Shown one piece after another: positions 15,815-24,829 of a DNA stretch of 64,000 bases. Below the pieces are notes generated by a model that was given only the letters and a program-made list of their open reading frames with translations, searched no databases and had not been told where the DNA came from. Within the stretch, counting starts at the first letter, position 1. Every line of letters begins with the position of its first letter. This DNA comes from Streptomyces sp. JHA26 (lineage in GTDB: Bacteria; Actinomycetota; Actinomycetes; Streptomycetales; Streptomycetaceae): positions 1 to 64,000 of the forward strand of contig NZ_BDJC01000025.1 in NCBI RefSeq assembly GCF_002005565.1. The letters run 5' to 3'. Position numbers and translations under genes: made by a program.

Positions 15815-17632
15815 CTACGGCGTGACGGGGCTCGGGGTGCCGCCGTCGTCGGGCGTGGGTGACGAGCCGCCCGTGCCGCCGGTCGGGGTCGGCTCGGTGG
15901 GCGTCGGGTCCGGGCCCGGCGTCGTGTGCGTCGGGTCCGGCGTCGGCGTGGGGTCGGGCGGCGCCGTGGTCGACGGTGACGGGGCCGGGCCCGGGTCGGA
16001 CGGGGACGACGAGTCGTCGGGCGTGCTGGGGCGCGGGTCCGGACGGGACGGGGTCGGCGCGGTGCCGAAGCCGTGGATCGAGACGACGGCACCGGCGGGC
16101 GAGACGGCCACCGTGGCTCTCCAGGGGCCGGACGGCTCGCGCAGGTGGTCGACGTACACCCTGATCGTCAGCGTCTCGCCGGGGCGGAGCGTTCCCGACG
16201 ACTGGCTCAGGTAGAGCCAGGGGGTGTGGGTGGAGGCGGACCAGCGCACCGGTGCGTCGCCGGACGCGGTCAGGGTGACCAGCGTGGTGTCTCCGTCGTT
16301 CCCCGCCGACACGGCGAGGTGGCCGGTGCCCTGCTCGCCCGCGCCGGAGACGCTGACGACCTCGACGGAGACGTCGGCCTTGCCGTCCTTGCCGAAGCGG
16401 GTGTCGGGCGTGCTGCTCGCGTTGCCGGCGTTCTCGTAGCCGGGGCCGTGGCCGCCCGCCGACTCGCCGTACAGGCCGTCCGGGCCCTGCGCCTCCCTGG
16501 CACTGGCCGAGCGGCCGTCCTCGCCCTCGCCGATCGGGGTGCCGCGGTAGGCCGCCCACAGTGCCAGCACGGGGGCCGCGACGACGGTGGCGACGACGGT
16601 GGTCGTGACGGCACGGGAGCGCAGGCGGTCCCGTCGGGCCGCGCGGTCCTTCGGGTCCATCGGGAAGCCGCGCCGGTCGAAGCGGGGCGCCGCGCCCCGC
16701 GCGCGCGGGCCGTGCGCCAGGGCGATGTGCAGCGCCGCGCGCGGGGCCTCCAGGACCGGCAGCTCGGCGGGGGTGACGCTGGTGCCGGGCCAGCGGCCCG
16801 GGATCGCGCGCTCGGCCGCACGGCGGCAGCGCGGACAGTCGTCGACGTGCCGGACCAGCTCGCGGCGCAGGGCGGCGCTGAGCACGAAACGGTTCTGCCC
16901 GGTGAGACGGGACACACCCTGGCAGGCGCCGGTCTCGACGACCGCGAGGGCCGCGCGGGTGCGTTCGACCTCGCAGGCGGCCGCGGCGAGGAGTTCCCGG
17001 GCGGCGGCGGGATCCAGGCCGAGCACGGCGGCCACCTCGTGGGGGGCGAGGTGGTGGCGCACGGCGAGTTCGAGGGCCTCGCGCTGCTCCGGGGTGGTGC
17101 CGGCGGCCTCCGGCCAGGCCAGCAGGGCGAGCTCGCGACGGCGACGCTCCTGTTCCTCGCGTTCCTCGCGTTCCTCGCCGGGCGGCGGGGGCGCGGACCG
17201 CTGTGCCGGACGCCGCCGGCCGGGGCCCGGGCGGTCCGCCGTGGGGCGGCCCGCGGCGTGGGTGCCCGGACGTTTCTGCTTGGCCTCGGCCAGCTTGCGC
17301 AGGCACGCCCAGCGGGCCAGCGCGTACAGCCAGGCCCTGCGGTCCGCGGGCTCGGGTCCGCGGTGGCCCCGGGGACCGCGCTGGTCGCGGCGCTCGGCCA
17401 GCGCGAGGACGTCGCCGAGGGCGGCGGTCGCGGTGTCGTGGTCGCACAGGACGGACAGACAGTAGGTGAACAGGCCGTCCAGGTACGCCTCGTAGGGCGT
17501 GGGCGACCGCTGCGCCAGCGTGCGCGCCGCCGCGCGGTCACGCGCTTCCCGGTGCTCCCGGGGCTCCGGGTGTGCCCGGTGCTCCCGGTGGGTGCCGGTC
17601 GTGCGGGTCGTGGTCTCCGGACTGCTCCTCAT
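15815..17632 (-). CDS. Sigma-like/zinc-finger/membrane/BACON-like fusion protein
   Basis: About 605 residues in four parts. The N-terminal half resembles ECF sigma regions: region 2-like YEAYLDGLFTYCLSVLCDHDTATAAL with WLYALARWACLRKLAE, then region 4-like LELAVRHHLAPHEVAAVLGLDPAAARELL. Next comes an anti-sigma zinc-finger-like LVRHVDDCPRCRRAAE, then one membrane helix (TTTVVATVVAAPVLALWAAY), then an external domain with the BACON-like pattern PWLYLSQSSGTLRPGETLTI, ending in a Pro/Thr/Ser-rich tail. GTG at 17635 is an alternative start. It may tie an external signal to transcription; that is inference. Confidence 0.8.
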   Translation of the reverse strand: MRSSPETTTRTTGTHREHRAHPEPREHREARDRAAARTLAQRSPTPYEAYLDGLFTYCLSVLCDHDTATAALGDVLALAERRDQRGPRGHRGPEPADRRAWLYALARWACLRKLAEAKQKRPGTHAAGRPTADRPGPGRRRPAQRSAPPPPGEEREEREEQERRRRELALLAWPEAAGTTPEQREALELAVRHHLAPHEVAAVLGLDPAAARELLAAAACEVERTRAALAVVETGACQGVSRLTGQNRFVLSAALRRELVRHVDDCPRCRRAAERAIPGRWPGTSVTPAELPVLEAPRAALHIALAHGPRARGAAPRFDRRGFPMDPKDRAARRDRLRSRAVTTTVVATVVAAPVLALWAAYRGTPIGEGEDGRSASAREAQGPDGLYGESAGGHGPGYENAGNASSTPDTRFGKDGKADVSVEVVSVSGAGEQGTGHLAVSAGNDGDTTLVTLTASGDAPVRWSASTHTPWLYLSQSSGTLRPGETLTIRVYVDHLREPSGPWRATVAVSPAGAVVSIHGFGTAPTPSRPDPRPSTPDDSSSPSDPGPAPSPSTTAPPDPTPTPDPTHTTPGPDPTPTEPTPTGGTGGSSPTPDDGGTPSPVTP

Positions 17633-17760
17633 CACCCGGCGACCGTAGGCGGCTATGGGTGGCGCGGACTGGCGCGTTGGGCTCTTTTAATCCGTACGGG
17701 TGAAACGATCCCTCATAAGGGGACAGGAACCTGTTGTTCCGTGGCCGGGGCGGGTGGAGG

Positions 17761-17787
17761 CGGGGTGCCTGCGGCGCTTGGGCGGGG
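17761..17787. repeat. Dispersed GC-rich intergenic repeat, copy 1
   Basis: Contains GGGTGCCTGCGGCGCTTG followed by GGCGGGG, nearly identical to segments at 43546-43596 and (inverted) 63210-63265. Upstream of radA. Confidence 0.6.
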
Positions 17788-17797
17788 CCGCCGCGCG

Positions 17798-17820
17798 TTG
17801 TCAGTGGTGGCGGTTACCGT
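17798..17820 (+). promoter_or_regulatory. PafBC/RecA-NDp-type DNA-damage promoter of radA
   Basis: TTGTCAGTG at 17798-17806 is separated by exactly 8 nt from TACCGT at 17815-17820. This matches the LexA-independent mycobacterial/actinobacterial damage-response promoter (TTGTCRGTG-N8-TAnnnT). Transcription would begin about 7 nt later, at or next to the radA ATG (17827), making a leaderless mRNA. Confidence 0.75.
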
Positions 17821-17826
17821 TCACTC

Positions 17827-19236
17827 ATGGCTGCCCGTACGAAGACCACCAAGGACCGGCCGTCCTACCGCTGCACCGAGTGCGGCTGGCAGACGGCCAA
17901 GTGGCTCGGCCGCTGCCCCGAGTGCCAGGCCTGGGGCACGGTCGAGGAGTACGGCGCGCCCGCGGTCCGTACGACGACGCCGGGGCGCGTCACCACCTCC
18001 GCGCTGCCCATCGGCCAGGTCGACGGCCGTCAGGCGACCGCCCGGCCGACCGGTGTGCCCGAGCTCGACCGGGTGCTCGGCGGCGGACTGGTGCCCGGTG
18101 CCGTGGTGCTGGTCGCCGGGGAGCCCGGGGTCGGCAAGTCCACGCTGCTGCTGGACGTGGCGGCCAAGTCGGCGAGCGACGAGCACCGGACGCTGTACAT
18201 CACCGGTGAGGAGTCGGCGAGCCAGGTGCGGCTGCGTGCCGACCGGATCAAGGCCATCGACGACCACCTGTATCTCGCCGCCGAGACCGACCTCGCGGCG
18301 GTGCTGGGACACCTGGACGCGGTCAAGCCGTCGCTGCTGATCCTCGACTCCGTGCAGACGGTGGCCTCCCCCGAGATCGACGGTGCCCCCGGTGGCATGG
18401 CGCAGGTGCGGGAGGTGGCGGGCGCCCTCATCCGCGCCTCCAAGGAGCGCGGCATGTCCACGCTGCTGGTGGGTCACGTCACCAAGGACGGCGCCATCGC
18501 CGGGCCCCGGCTGCTGGAGCACCTCGTGGACGTCGTGCTGCACTTCGAGGGCGACCGGCACGCGCGGCTGCGGCTGGTGCGCGGCGTCAAGAACCGGTAC
18601 GGGACGACGGACGAGGTCGGCTGCTTCGAGTTGCACGACGAGGGGATCACGGGGCTCGCCGATCCCAGCGGGCTGTTCCTCACGCGGCGGGCCGAGCCGG
18701 TGCCGGGTACCTGTCTGACCGTCACCCTGGAGGGGCGCCGCCCGCTGGTGGCCGAGGTGCAGGCGCTCACCGTCGACTCGCAGATTCCGTCCCCGCGGCG
18801 CACCACGTCCGGCCTGGAGACGTCCCGGGTGTCGATGATGCTGGCCGTGCTGGAGCAGCGGGGCCGGATCAGCGCACTGGGCAAAAGGGACATCTACAGC
18901 GCGACGGTGGGTGGGGTGAAGCTGTCCGAGCCGGCCGCCGACCTCGCGATCGCGCTCGCCCTCGCGTCGGCCGCCAGCGACACCCCGCTCCCCAAGAACC
19001 TCGTCGCGATCGGCGAAGTGGGCCTCGCCGGCGAGGTGAGACGGGTCACGGGCGTGCAGCGCAGGCTCGCCGAGGCGCACCGGTTGGGATTCACGCACGC
19101 CCTGGTGCCGACCGACCCGGGCAGGGTTCCTGACGGCATGAAGGTCCTGGAAGTCGCGGACATGGGGGACGCCCTGCGGGTCCTTCCGCGCTCCCGTCGG
19201 CGAGAGGCCCCACGGGAGGAGGAGGACCGCCGGTAG
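17827..19236 (+). CDS. radA: DNA repair protein RadA
   Basis: 469 residues. An N-terminal C4 zinc finger (CTECGW...CPEC, about 13-32), a RecA-like ATPase with Walker A GEPGVGKST and Walker B LLILDSVQT, the RadA-specific KNRYG motif, and a C-terminal Lon-protease-like domain lacking protease function. RadA is a hexameric helicase acting on recombination intermediates. Length is normal. No ribosome-binding site precedes the ATG, consistent with a leaderless message from the promoter just upstream. disA follows by 81 nt on the same strand, a pairing common in Gram-positive bacteria. Confidence 0.95.
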   Translation: MAARTKTTKDRPSYRCTECGWQTAKWLGRCPECQAWGTVEEYGAPAVRTTTPGRVTTSALPIGQVDGRQATARPTGVPELDRVLGGGLVPGAVVLVAGEPGVGKSTLLLDVAAKSASDEHRTLYITGEESASQVRLRADRIKAIDDHLYLAAETDLAAVLGHLDAVKPSLLILDSVQTVASPEIDGAPGGMAQVREVAGALIRASKERGMSTLLVGHVTKDGAIAGPRLLEHLVDVVLHFEGDRHARLRLVRGVKNRYGTTDEVGCFELHDEGITGLADPSGLFLTRRAEPVPGTCLTVTLEGRRPLVAEVQALTVDSQIPSPRRTTSGLETSRVSMMLAVLEQRGRISALGKRDIYSATVGGVKLSEPAADLAIALALASAASDTPLPKNLVAIGEVGLAGEVRRVTGVQRRLAEAHRLGFTHALVPTDPGRVPDGMKVLEVADMGDALRVLPRSRRREAPREEEDRR

Positions 19237-19317
19237 ACTTTGCCCTGGTCTCGCCCGTCCGTACGACCGAGTGTGCGACACGGCAGCGCCAGAAGAACCT
19301 GCGACCGGAGGAGTGCA

Positions 19318-20442
19318 GTGGCAGCCAACGACCGGGCAGCAGCTCCCGGAAAATCCGGTGGGAGTGCCGGTGCCGATGGCCTGATGCGCGCCTCGCTGAG
19401 CGCCGTGGCGCCCGGCACGCTCCTGCGTGACGGCCTGGAGCGGGTCCTGCGCGGCAACACCGGCGGTCTGATCGTGCTCGGCTCCGACAAGACCGTCGAG
19501 TCGATGTGCACCGGCGGCTTCGTGCTGGACGTGGAGTTCACCGCGACCCGGCTGCGCGAGCTGTGCAAGCTCGACGGCGGCATCGTGCTGTCCTCGGACC
19601 TGTCGAAGATCCTCCGGGCGGGCGTGCAGCTCCTGCCGGACCCGACGATCCCCACCGAGGAGACCGGCACCCGGCACCGTACGGCGGACCGGGTCAGCAA
19701 GCAGGTCGGGTTCCCCGTCGTCTCCGTGTCGCAGTCGATGCGGCTGATCGCCCTGTACGTGGACGGGCAGCGGCGGGTCCTGGAGGATTCCGCCGCGATC
19801 CTGTCCCGGGCCAACCAGGCGCTGGCCACCCTGGAGCGGTACAAGCTGCGCCTCGACGAGGTCGCGGGCACGCTGTCGGCGCTGGAGATCGAGGACCTGG
19901 TGACGGTCCGGGACGTCTCGGCGGTCTCCCAGCGGCTGGAGATGGTGCGCCGGATCGCCACCGAGATCGCCGAGTACGTGGTGGAGCTGGGCACCGACGG
20001 GCGGCTGCTGGCGCTCCAGCTGGACGAGCTGATCGCCGGCGTGGAGCCGGAGCGGGAGCTGGTCGTGCGGGACTACGTGCCCGAGCCGACCGCGAAGCGG
20101 TCCCGCACGGTCGACGAGGCGCTGGCCGAGCTGGACAAGCTCAGCCACGCCGAGCTGCTCGAACTGTCCACGGTGGCCCGGGCATTGGGGTACACCGGCT
20201 CGCCCGAGACGCTGGACTCGGCGGTGTCTCCGCGCGGCTTCCGGCTGCTCGCGAAGGTGCCGCGGCTGCCCGGCGCGATCATCGACCGGTTGGTGGAGCA
20301 CTTCGGCGGGCTGCAGAAGCTGCTCGCCGCGAGCGTGGACGACCTGCAGACGGTGGACGGCGTCGGCGAGGCGCGGGCGCGCAGCGTGCGGGAGGGGCTG
20401 TCGCGGCTGGCGGAGTCGTCGATCCTGGAGCGCTACGTCTGA
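19318..20442 (+). CDS. disA: Diadenylate cyclase DisA (c-di-AMP synthase)
   Basis: 374 residues. The N-terminal DAC domain makes c-di-AMP from two ATP; its motifs are LDGGIVL (Asp86; DGG instead of the usual DGA) and GTRHR (Arg119-His120-Arg121). A helical linker leads to a C-terminal helix-hairpin-helix DNA-binding domain (LLAASVDDLQTVDGVGEARA). DisA scans DNA and links genome integrity to c-di-AMP, which in Streptomyces controls osmotic balance, development and germination. GTG at 19318 is supported by GGAGGAG upstream. Converges with the next gene, 15 nt apart. Confidence 0.95.
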   Translation: MAANDRAAAPGKSGGSAGADGLMRASLSAVAPGTLLRDGLERVLRGNTGGLIVLGSDKTVESMCTGGFVLDVEFTATRLRELCKLDGGIVLSSDLSKILRAGVQLLPDPTIPTEETGTRHRTADRVSKQVGFPVVSVSQSMRLIALYVDGQRRVLEDSAAILSRANQALATLERYKLRLDEVAGTLSALEIEDLVTVRDVSAVSQRLEMVRRIATEIAEYVVELGTDGRLLALQLDELIAGVEPERELVVRDYVPEPTAKRSRTVDEALAELDKLSHAELLELSTVARALGYTGSPETLDSAVSPRGFRLLAKVPRLPGAIIDRLVEHFGGLQKLLAASVDDLQTVDGVGEARARSVREGLSRLAESSILERYV

Positions 20443-20457
20443 CCGCCCGCGCCGGCG

Positions 20458-21306
20458 TCAGTCGGCCTTGAGCACGAACGACGTCCGCACCTTCTCGAAC
20501 CCCGCGGCCTTCACCTCCACCAGGTACGTTCCCGCCCCGGCCGAACCCGCCGGGGGCGTCCCGCACTCGGGGGCGCTCGGCTTGCGGTCCCACTTCACGG
20601 TGGACGTGATGCCGCTGCCGGCGGCCACCCGGTACGCGAGGCTCCCCGAGCCCTTGGGGCAGTCGTCGGAGGACCAGTACGCGTCGTCGCCGCTCGCCGG
20701 CGTGATCGTCAACACCGCGTGCTTCGGACCGAGATCGACCTTGCAGTCACCGCCGGAGGTGTTCCGGACGGTCAGTTCGAAAGTGGGCGTCTGACCGGGC
20801 GAGTAGGAGTTGCGGACGCTGCGCACGCTCAACTCGACCGCGTTCGCGGTGCAGTCGGGCAGGCTCGACCCGGCCGGCAGCGTGTCGCCCGCGCCGACCC
20901 CGGTCACCGGACCGCCGCCACCGGAGCCGCTCGATCCGCCGGAGCCGTCCCCGCCGGCCTCACCGGAACCGGAACCGGATCCGGAGCCGGTCCCGGATCC
21001 GTCACCGGAACCGCCGCCCTCGCCGGAACCCGACCCCGAACCGCCGGAGCCACCGCCCGACTCGTCCCGGCCGCCCGGCGCCTGACTGATCGCCGGCCCG
21101 GAACCCGAGGGCCCGGGGGTGATCGACGGCGCGGGGTGCTTGCCGTCGGCGCCGTTCTCGCGGCCCTTCCCGCCGTCCCCGCCGCCGACGACCACGATCC
21201 ACGTGACCAGCAGCGCCAACAGGGCGACCACGGACAGCAGTACGGCCCTCCTTCGCCAGTAGATGGAGGAGGGAAGCGGCCCGACCGGATTGCGCAGAGA
21301 TCCCAC
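20458..21306 (-). CDS. Membrane-anchored hypothetical protein with Gly/Ser-rich linker
   Basis: About 282 residues. A short cytoplasmic N-terminus, one membrane segment (RAVLLSVVALLALLVTWIVVV), a long Gly/Ser/Pro linker, then an exported beta-rich domain (LPDCTANAVELSVRSVRN...) with paired cysteines that resembles an Ig-like/DUF4232-type module. The GTG start at 21306 gives a clean membrane anchor, but no ribosome-binding site is visible. I do not recognise a function; attachment outside the membrane is likely. Confidence 0.75.
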   Translation of the reverse strand: MGSLRNPVGPLPSSIYWRRRAVLLSVVALLALLVTWIVVVGGGDGGKGRENGADGKHPAPSITPGPSGSGPAISQAPGGRDESGGGSGGSGSGSGEGGGSGDGSGTGSGSGSGSGEAGGDGSGGSSGSGGGGPVTGVGAGDTLPAGSSLPDCTANAVELSVRSVRNSYSPGQTPTFELTVRNTSGGDCKVDLGPKHAVLTITPASGDDAYWSSDDCPKGSGSLAYRVAAGSGITSTVKWDRKPSAPECGTPPAGSAGAGTYLVEVKAAGFEKVRTSFVLKAD

Positions 21307-21480
21307 GGCGCAAACTGTACGAGAGATCGACGCGTTCCCTTGTCCCACCCGCCGCTCGGATTCAGAACTTTTCCGGATCATCATTCCGGAGAGGTCCCGT
21401 CACCCCTGCCGATCGTCAGGTGCGGCACATGTCGATCGCAGGGGGTGACCGGATCGCCCGATCGCCTACGGTCAGTGACC

Positions 21481-22128
21481 ATGACCTTTGAGGACGACGC
21501 TCTCTACCGCGACATCACCGACTTCGCCCACGACACCCCGACATGGGTGCAGCACGCGGCGGAGGTGTGGACGGAGGCCGGACTGCTGCTGTTCGCCGCG
21601 CTGTTCGTCGTCGGATGGTGGCGGTCGCGGCGCGACGGTTCCCGGGACTTCGCGATCGCGGTCCTTGCACCCGTGGCCACGGCTGTGGCGTACGTGGGCA
21701 GTGAACTGCTCAAGTCCGGCGTCACCGAGGAGCGTCCGTGCCGGGCGGTCACCGGTGCGGTCGCGTCGCTGGCCGCGTGCCCGGCGAGCGGCGACTGGTC
21801 CTTCCCCAGCAACCACGCCACCATCGCGGGCGCCGCGGCCGTCGCCCTGGTCCTCGTCCGGCGCGCGCTCGTCCTGCTGACGGCACCCCTCGCCCTGCTG
21901 ATGGCCTTCTCCCGCGTCTTCGTCGGCGTCCACTATCCGCACGACGTCGCCGCCGGGCTGCTGTTGGGCGCCGTCGTCGCCGTCGCCGCCGTACGGCTGG
22001 GCACCCGCCCGGCGACCCGGCTGGCCGACGCCCTGCGCGCCTCGTCGGCGCCCGCCGCCCGGTGGCTCGCCGGGCCGGGTCCGGCCGTCGCGCCCGCGGC
22101 GCCGTACGCCGCGCACCGGCGGCGGTGA
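21481..22128 (+). CDS. PAP2-family membrane phosphatase
   Basis: 215 residues with about five membrane segments. The three PAP2 motifs are present: KSGVTEERPC, SFPSNHA and SRVFVGVHYPHD (catalytic histidines in the last two). Family members dephosphorylate undecaprenyl pyrophosphate or phosphatidate at the outer face of the membrane; a role in lipid-carrier recycling is plausible. An in-frame GTG at 21475 is an alternative start. Converges tightly with the response regulator gene. Confidence 0.88.
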   Translation: MTFEDDALYRDITDFAHDTPTWVQHAAEVWTEAGLLLFAALFVVGWWRSRRDGSRDFAIAVLAPVATAVAYVGSELLKSGVTEERPCRAVTGAVASLAACPASGDWSFPSNHATIAGAAAVALVLVRRALVLLTAPLALLMAFSRVFVGVHYPHDVAAGLLLGAVVAVAAVRLGTRPATRLADALRASSAPAARWLAGPGPAVAPAAPYAAHRRR

Positions 22129-22132
22129 GGTC

Positions 22133-22804
22133 TCACGCCTCCGGTCCGACGAGTCCCGCCTCGTACGCCACGATCGCCGCCTGCACCCGGTTGCGCACCC
22201 CCAGCCGGTCCAGGACCGCGCTCACGTACGCCTTCACCGTGCCCTCGACGAGGTGCAGGCGGGCGGCGATCTCCGGGTTGGACAGGCCGGCGCCCACGAG
22301 GCCGAGCACCTCGCGTTCGCGCGGACTCAGCCGCGCCACGCGCGCGCGTGCGTGTTCCTCGCGGGCGAGCCGGCCGCCGCCCCCGCCCCTGCCGAGGTCC
22401 TCGATGACGTACCGGGCCACCTTCGGCGACAGGAACGCGGCGCCGTCCGCCACCGCCCGCACGCCCGCCATCAGCTCGTACGGGTCACCGGACTTGAGCA
22501 GGAAGCCGGTGGCGCCGGCGGCCAGCGCGCGGGCCACGTAAGTCTGTTCGGAGAAGGTGGTCAGCATGGCGACGGCGGTGCCGGGGACGGTGCGTACGAT
22601 CTCCTCGGCCGCCGCGAGGCCGTCCAGGCGGGGCATGCGGATGTCCAGCAGGGCGACGTCGGGGCGGTGGGCGCGGGCGCGTTCGACCGCCTCGCGTCCG
22701 TCACCGGCCTCCGCGACGACCTCGCTCTCGCCGCCGCTCGCCAGGATCGCGCGCACCCCGGCCCGCACCATCGCCTCGTCGTCGGCCAGCAGGACCCGGA
22801 TCAC
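22133..22804 (-). CDS. LuxR/NarL-type response regulator
   Basis: 223 residues: receiver domain (MIRVLLADDEAMVRAG, phospho-Asp in VALLDIRMPRLDG) and C-terminal LuxR helix-turn-helix (LSPREREVLGLVGAGLSNPEIAARLHLVEGTVKAYVSAVL). GTG start at 22804 overlaps the stop of the upstream sensor kinase by 4 nt (GTGA), so it is the cognate partner. Targets unknown; the divergent neighbour is mutY and the convergent one a PAP2 phosphatase. Confidence 0.93.
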   Translation of the reverse strand: MIRVLLADDEAMVRAGVRAILASGGESEVVAEAGDGREAVERARAHRPDVALLDIRMPRLDGLAAAEEIVRTVPGTAVAMLTTFSEQTYVARALAAGATGFLLKSGDPYELMAGVRAVADGAAFLSPKVARYVIEDLGRGGGGGRLAREEHARARVARLSPREREVLGLVGAGLSNPEIAARLHLVEGTVKAYVSAVLDRLGVRNRVQAAIVAYEAGLVGPEA

Positions 22805-24711
22805 CGTACGAACTCCTCGTATTCCTCGCGTCCTTCGCCGCGCAGCCCGACGCGGGGGACGACGTCCTTGGCGACCAGGAAGCCCTCGTCGTCGAAGCAG
22901 AGCCGGAAGTGGTCCACGGACACCAGGAGTTCGCCACTCGCCCGGTAGTAGCGGCACTCGGCGCCCTCCGGCGGCGCGGGCGCCCGGTCGGAGGGCGGGT
23001 CGTGCACCACGCGGTCCGGCAGCACCTCCGCGACCTGCGCGAGCGGTGTCCCCAGGGACAACCCGGCGTACGCGCCGGGGCTGAGCACCGAGTGCGTCTC
23101 CGTGTACGCGTACCAGGCGAAGGCCGCGCCGACCAGGACGGCCCCGGCGCCGGCGGCGGCGCCCAGACCGAGGGCGACGCGGCGGCGGGCCCGGGCGAAG
23201 GGCGTGGCCGGAGTCGCGGGGACGGCCGGGGCGGGCGTGACGACGGCGTCCTGCGCGGGGACGTACGCCCGGACCCGGAAACCCTCACCGTGCGGGCCCG
23301 CGTCGAGGACGCCGCCGGCCGAGGCGACGGCGGCCCGCAGCCCGAGCAGGCCGGAACCGCCCGACGAGGGCGAAGCCGCCCCGGTGGCCGGGCCGTTGGT
23401 GACGGTGACCGTCGTGCCGCGCGCCTGGCCGGTGACCGCGACGACGACGGGGGCGCCGGGGGCGTGCCGGGCCGCGTTGGTCAGCGCCTCGCGCACCACG
23501 CGGTGCAGCAGCCGCCCGGTGATCCCGGCGGGGTCGGGGACGGGTGCGGTGTCCGGCCGCTCCCAGCGCACCGGGAGCCCCGACTCGGCGGCCCGGGCGA
23601 CGAGTTCCTCGACGCTCTCGCCCGCCGGGGTCAGCGGGACCGGCTCGTCGGCCTCGCGCAGGACGCCGATGATGCGGTGCAGCCGGTCCGTCGCGTCGGC
23701 GGCGGCCGCCCGCAGGTCGGCCGCGGCGGCACGGTGCTCGGCGGCGAGCCCGGGAGCGACCTGGAGAGCGCCGGCGCGCAGGGCGATCAGGCTCAGTTCG
23801 TGCCCGAGGGAGTCGTGCATGTCCTGGGCGATCCTGGCCCGCTCCCGCAGCCGGGCCCGCTCCTCGGCGTGCCGCTGCTCGTCCTCCAGCCGGGCCGCCC
23901 TGAGCCATCCGGCCTCGGCGAGCGCGCGGCTCTGCCGCCAGTAGCGTCCGCCGAGCCAGGGGAAGACGCAGCCGAAGAGCAGTGTGCCGGTCATGACCAG
24001 CCACTCCGGCGCCGGGTCCACCCCGGTCAGCGCGATCCGCGCCGTGCCGGCGGCGCCCACCGCGGCGAAGACGGCCGCCGCGGGGCGGGGCCGGGCCGCG
24101 CGCAGGCCCAGGAGCAGGGCGAAGACACCGAGCGCGGGGCCGTAGGAGACGCTGAACAGGGCGGGCGCGGCGGCCAGGCCCAGGCCCGCGGCCAGGGCGA
24201 ACGCGGTGAGGGGGCGGCGCCGGGCGAGCGCGGCGGCCACGGCGAGCACGACCAGGCCGGCCACCTGCTGCCCCAGGGACCGCGGCTCGTTCAGCCCGAG
24301 CCGGTCCGCGGTGACCGCCGGAACGGCGAGGACCGCCCAGAGCAGGACGCCTCGGCCGATCGAGCGGCCCCGCACGAGCCGCCGGAGGGCGCCGGGGCCG
24401 ACACGGGCGGCGGCCCCCGTACGGCTCACGGAACCGGTCCGGTCGCCGGACGCGGCCCGGCTCCCGTGTCCCGTCCGTTCCCTATGCTCCGTCCGACCGC
24501 CGGGCGGGGTGGGTGGCCCCGCACGCCCGGCCGGCTCGGCGGGGCCGCCTGCTTCCCCGTGCCCGCCGTTCCCGGCCTTGCCGTCGAGCCCGGTGCGGTC
24601 GTGGTGCCTGGTGCGACCATCCAGTCCGACACGGTCGTCCGGCCCGGTGCCGCCGTCCGGCCCGGTGCGGTCGTCGAGCCGGGTGTGCGGAGGCCGGGGG
24701 AGACGTTCCAT
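22801..24711 (-). CDS. NarL-family sensor histidine kinase
   Basis: Up to 636 residues. A repetitive hydrophilic N-terminus of about 95 residues (degenerate DDRTGPDG-like units), then several membrane segments, a HisKA_3 dimerisation domain with phospho-acceptor His in ARIAQDMHDSLGHELSLIALR, an HATPase_c domain (REALTNAARHAPGAP, GGSGLLGLRAAV), and unusually an extra membrane segment plus about 80-residue extracellular-looking C-terminal domain. The start is uncertain: neither ATG 24711 nor GTG 24429 has a clear ribosome-binding site. Coupled to the response regulator downstream. Confidence 0.88.
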   Translation of the reverse strand: MERLPRPPHTRLDDRTGPDGGTGPDDRVGLDGRTRHHDRTGLDGKAGNGGHGEAGGPAEPAGRAGPPTPPGGRTEHRERTGHGSRAASGDRTGSVSRTGAAARVGPGALRRLVRGRSIGRGVLLWAVLAVPAVTADRLGLNEPRSLGQQVAGLVVLAVAAALARRRPLTAFALAAGLGLAAAPALFSVSYGPALGVFALLLGLRAARPRPAAAVFAAVGAAGTARIALTGVDPAPEWLVMTGTLLFGCVFPWLGGRYWRQSRALAEAGWLRAARLEDEQRHAEERARLRERARIAQDMHDSLGHELSLIALRAGALQVAPGLAAEHRAAAADLRAAAADATDRLHRIIGVLREADEPVPLTPAGESVEELVARAAESGLPVRWERPDTAPVPDPAGITGRLLHRVVREALTNAARHAPGAPVVVAVTGQARGTTVTVTNGPATGAASPSSGGSGLLGLRAAVASAGGVLDAGPHGEGFRVRAYVPAQDAVVTPAPAVPATPATPFARARRRVALGLGAAAGAGAVLVGAAFAWYAYTETHSVLSPGAYAGLSLGTPLAQVAEVLPDRVVHDPPSDRAPAPPEGAECRYYRASGELLVSVDHFRLCFDDEGFLVAKDVVPRVGLRGEGREEYEEFVR

Positions 24712-24829
24712 GCGTCCGACGCTACAAGCGGCCGGCGGGGCGGCGCCCCTGTCGATCGTCAGGTGCCGTGGCCTCCGCCGGTGGCGGTGCGCCCGTGCGG
24801 CCCTCCTCCCGTGGCAGGATCGGAGGGTC

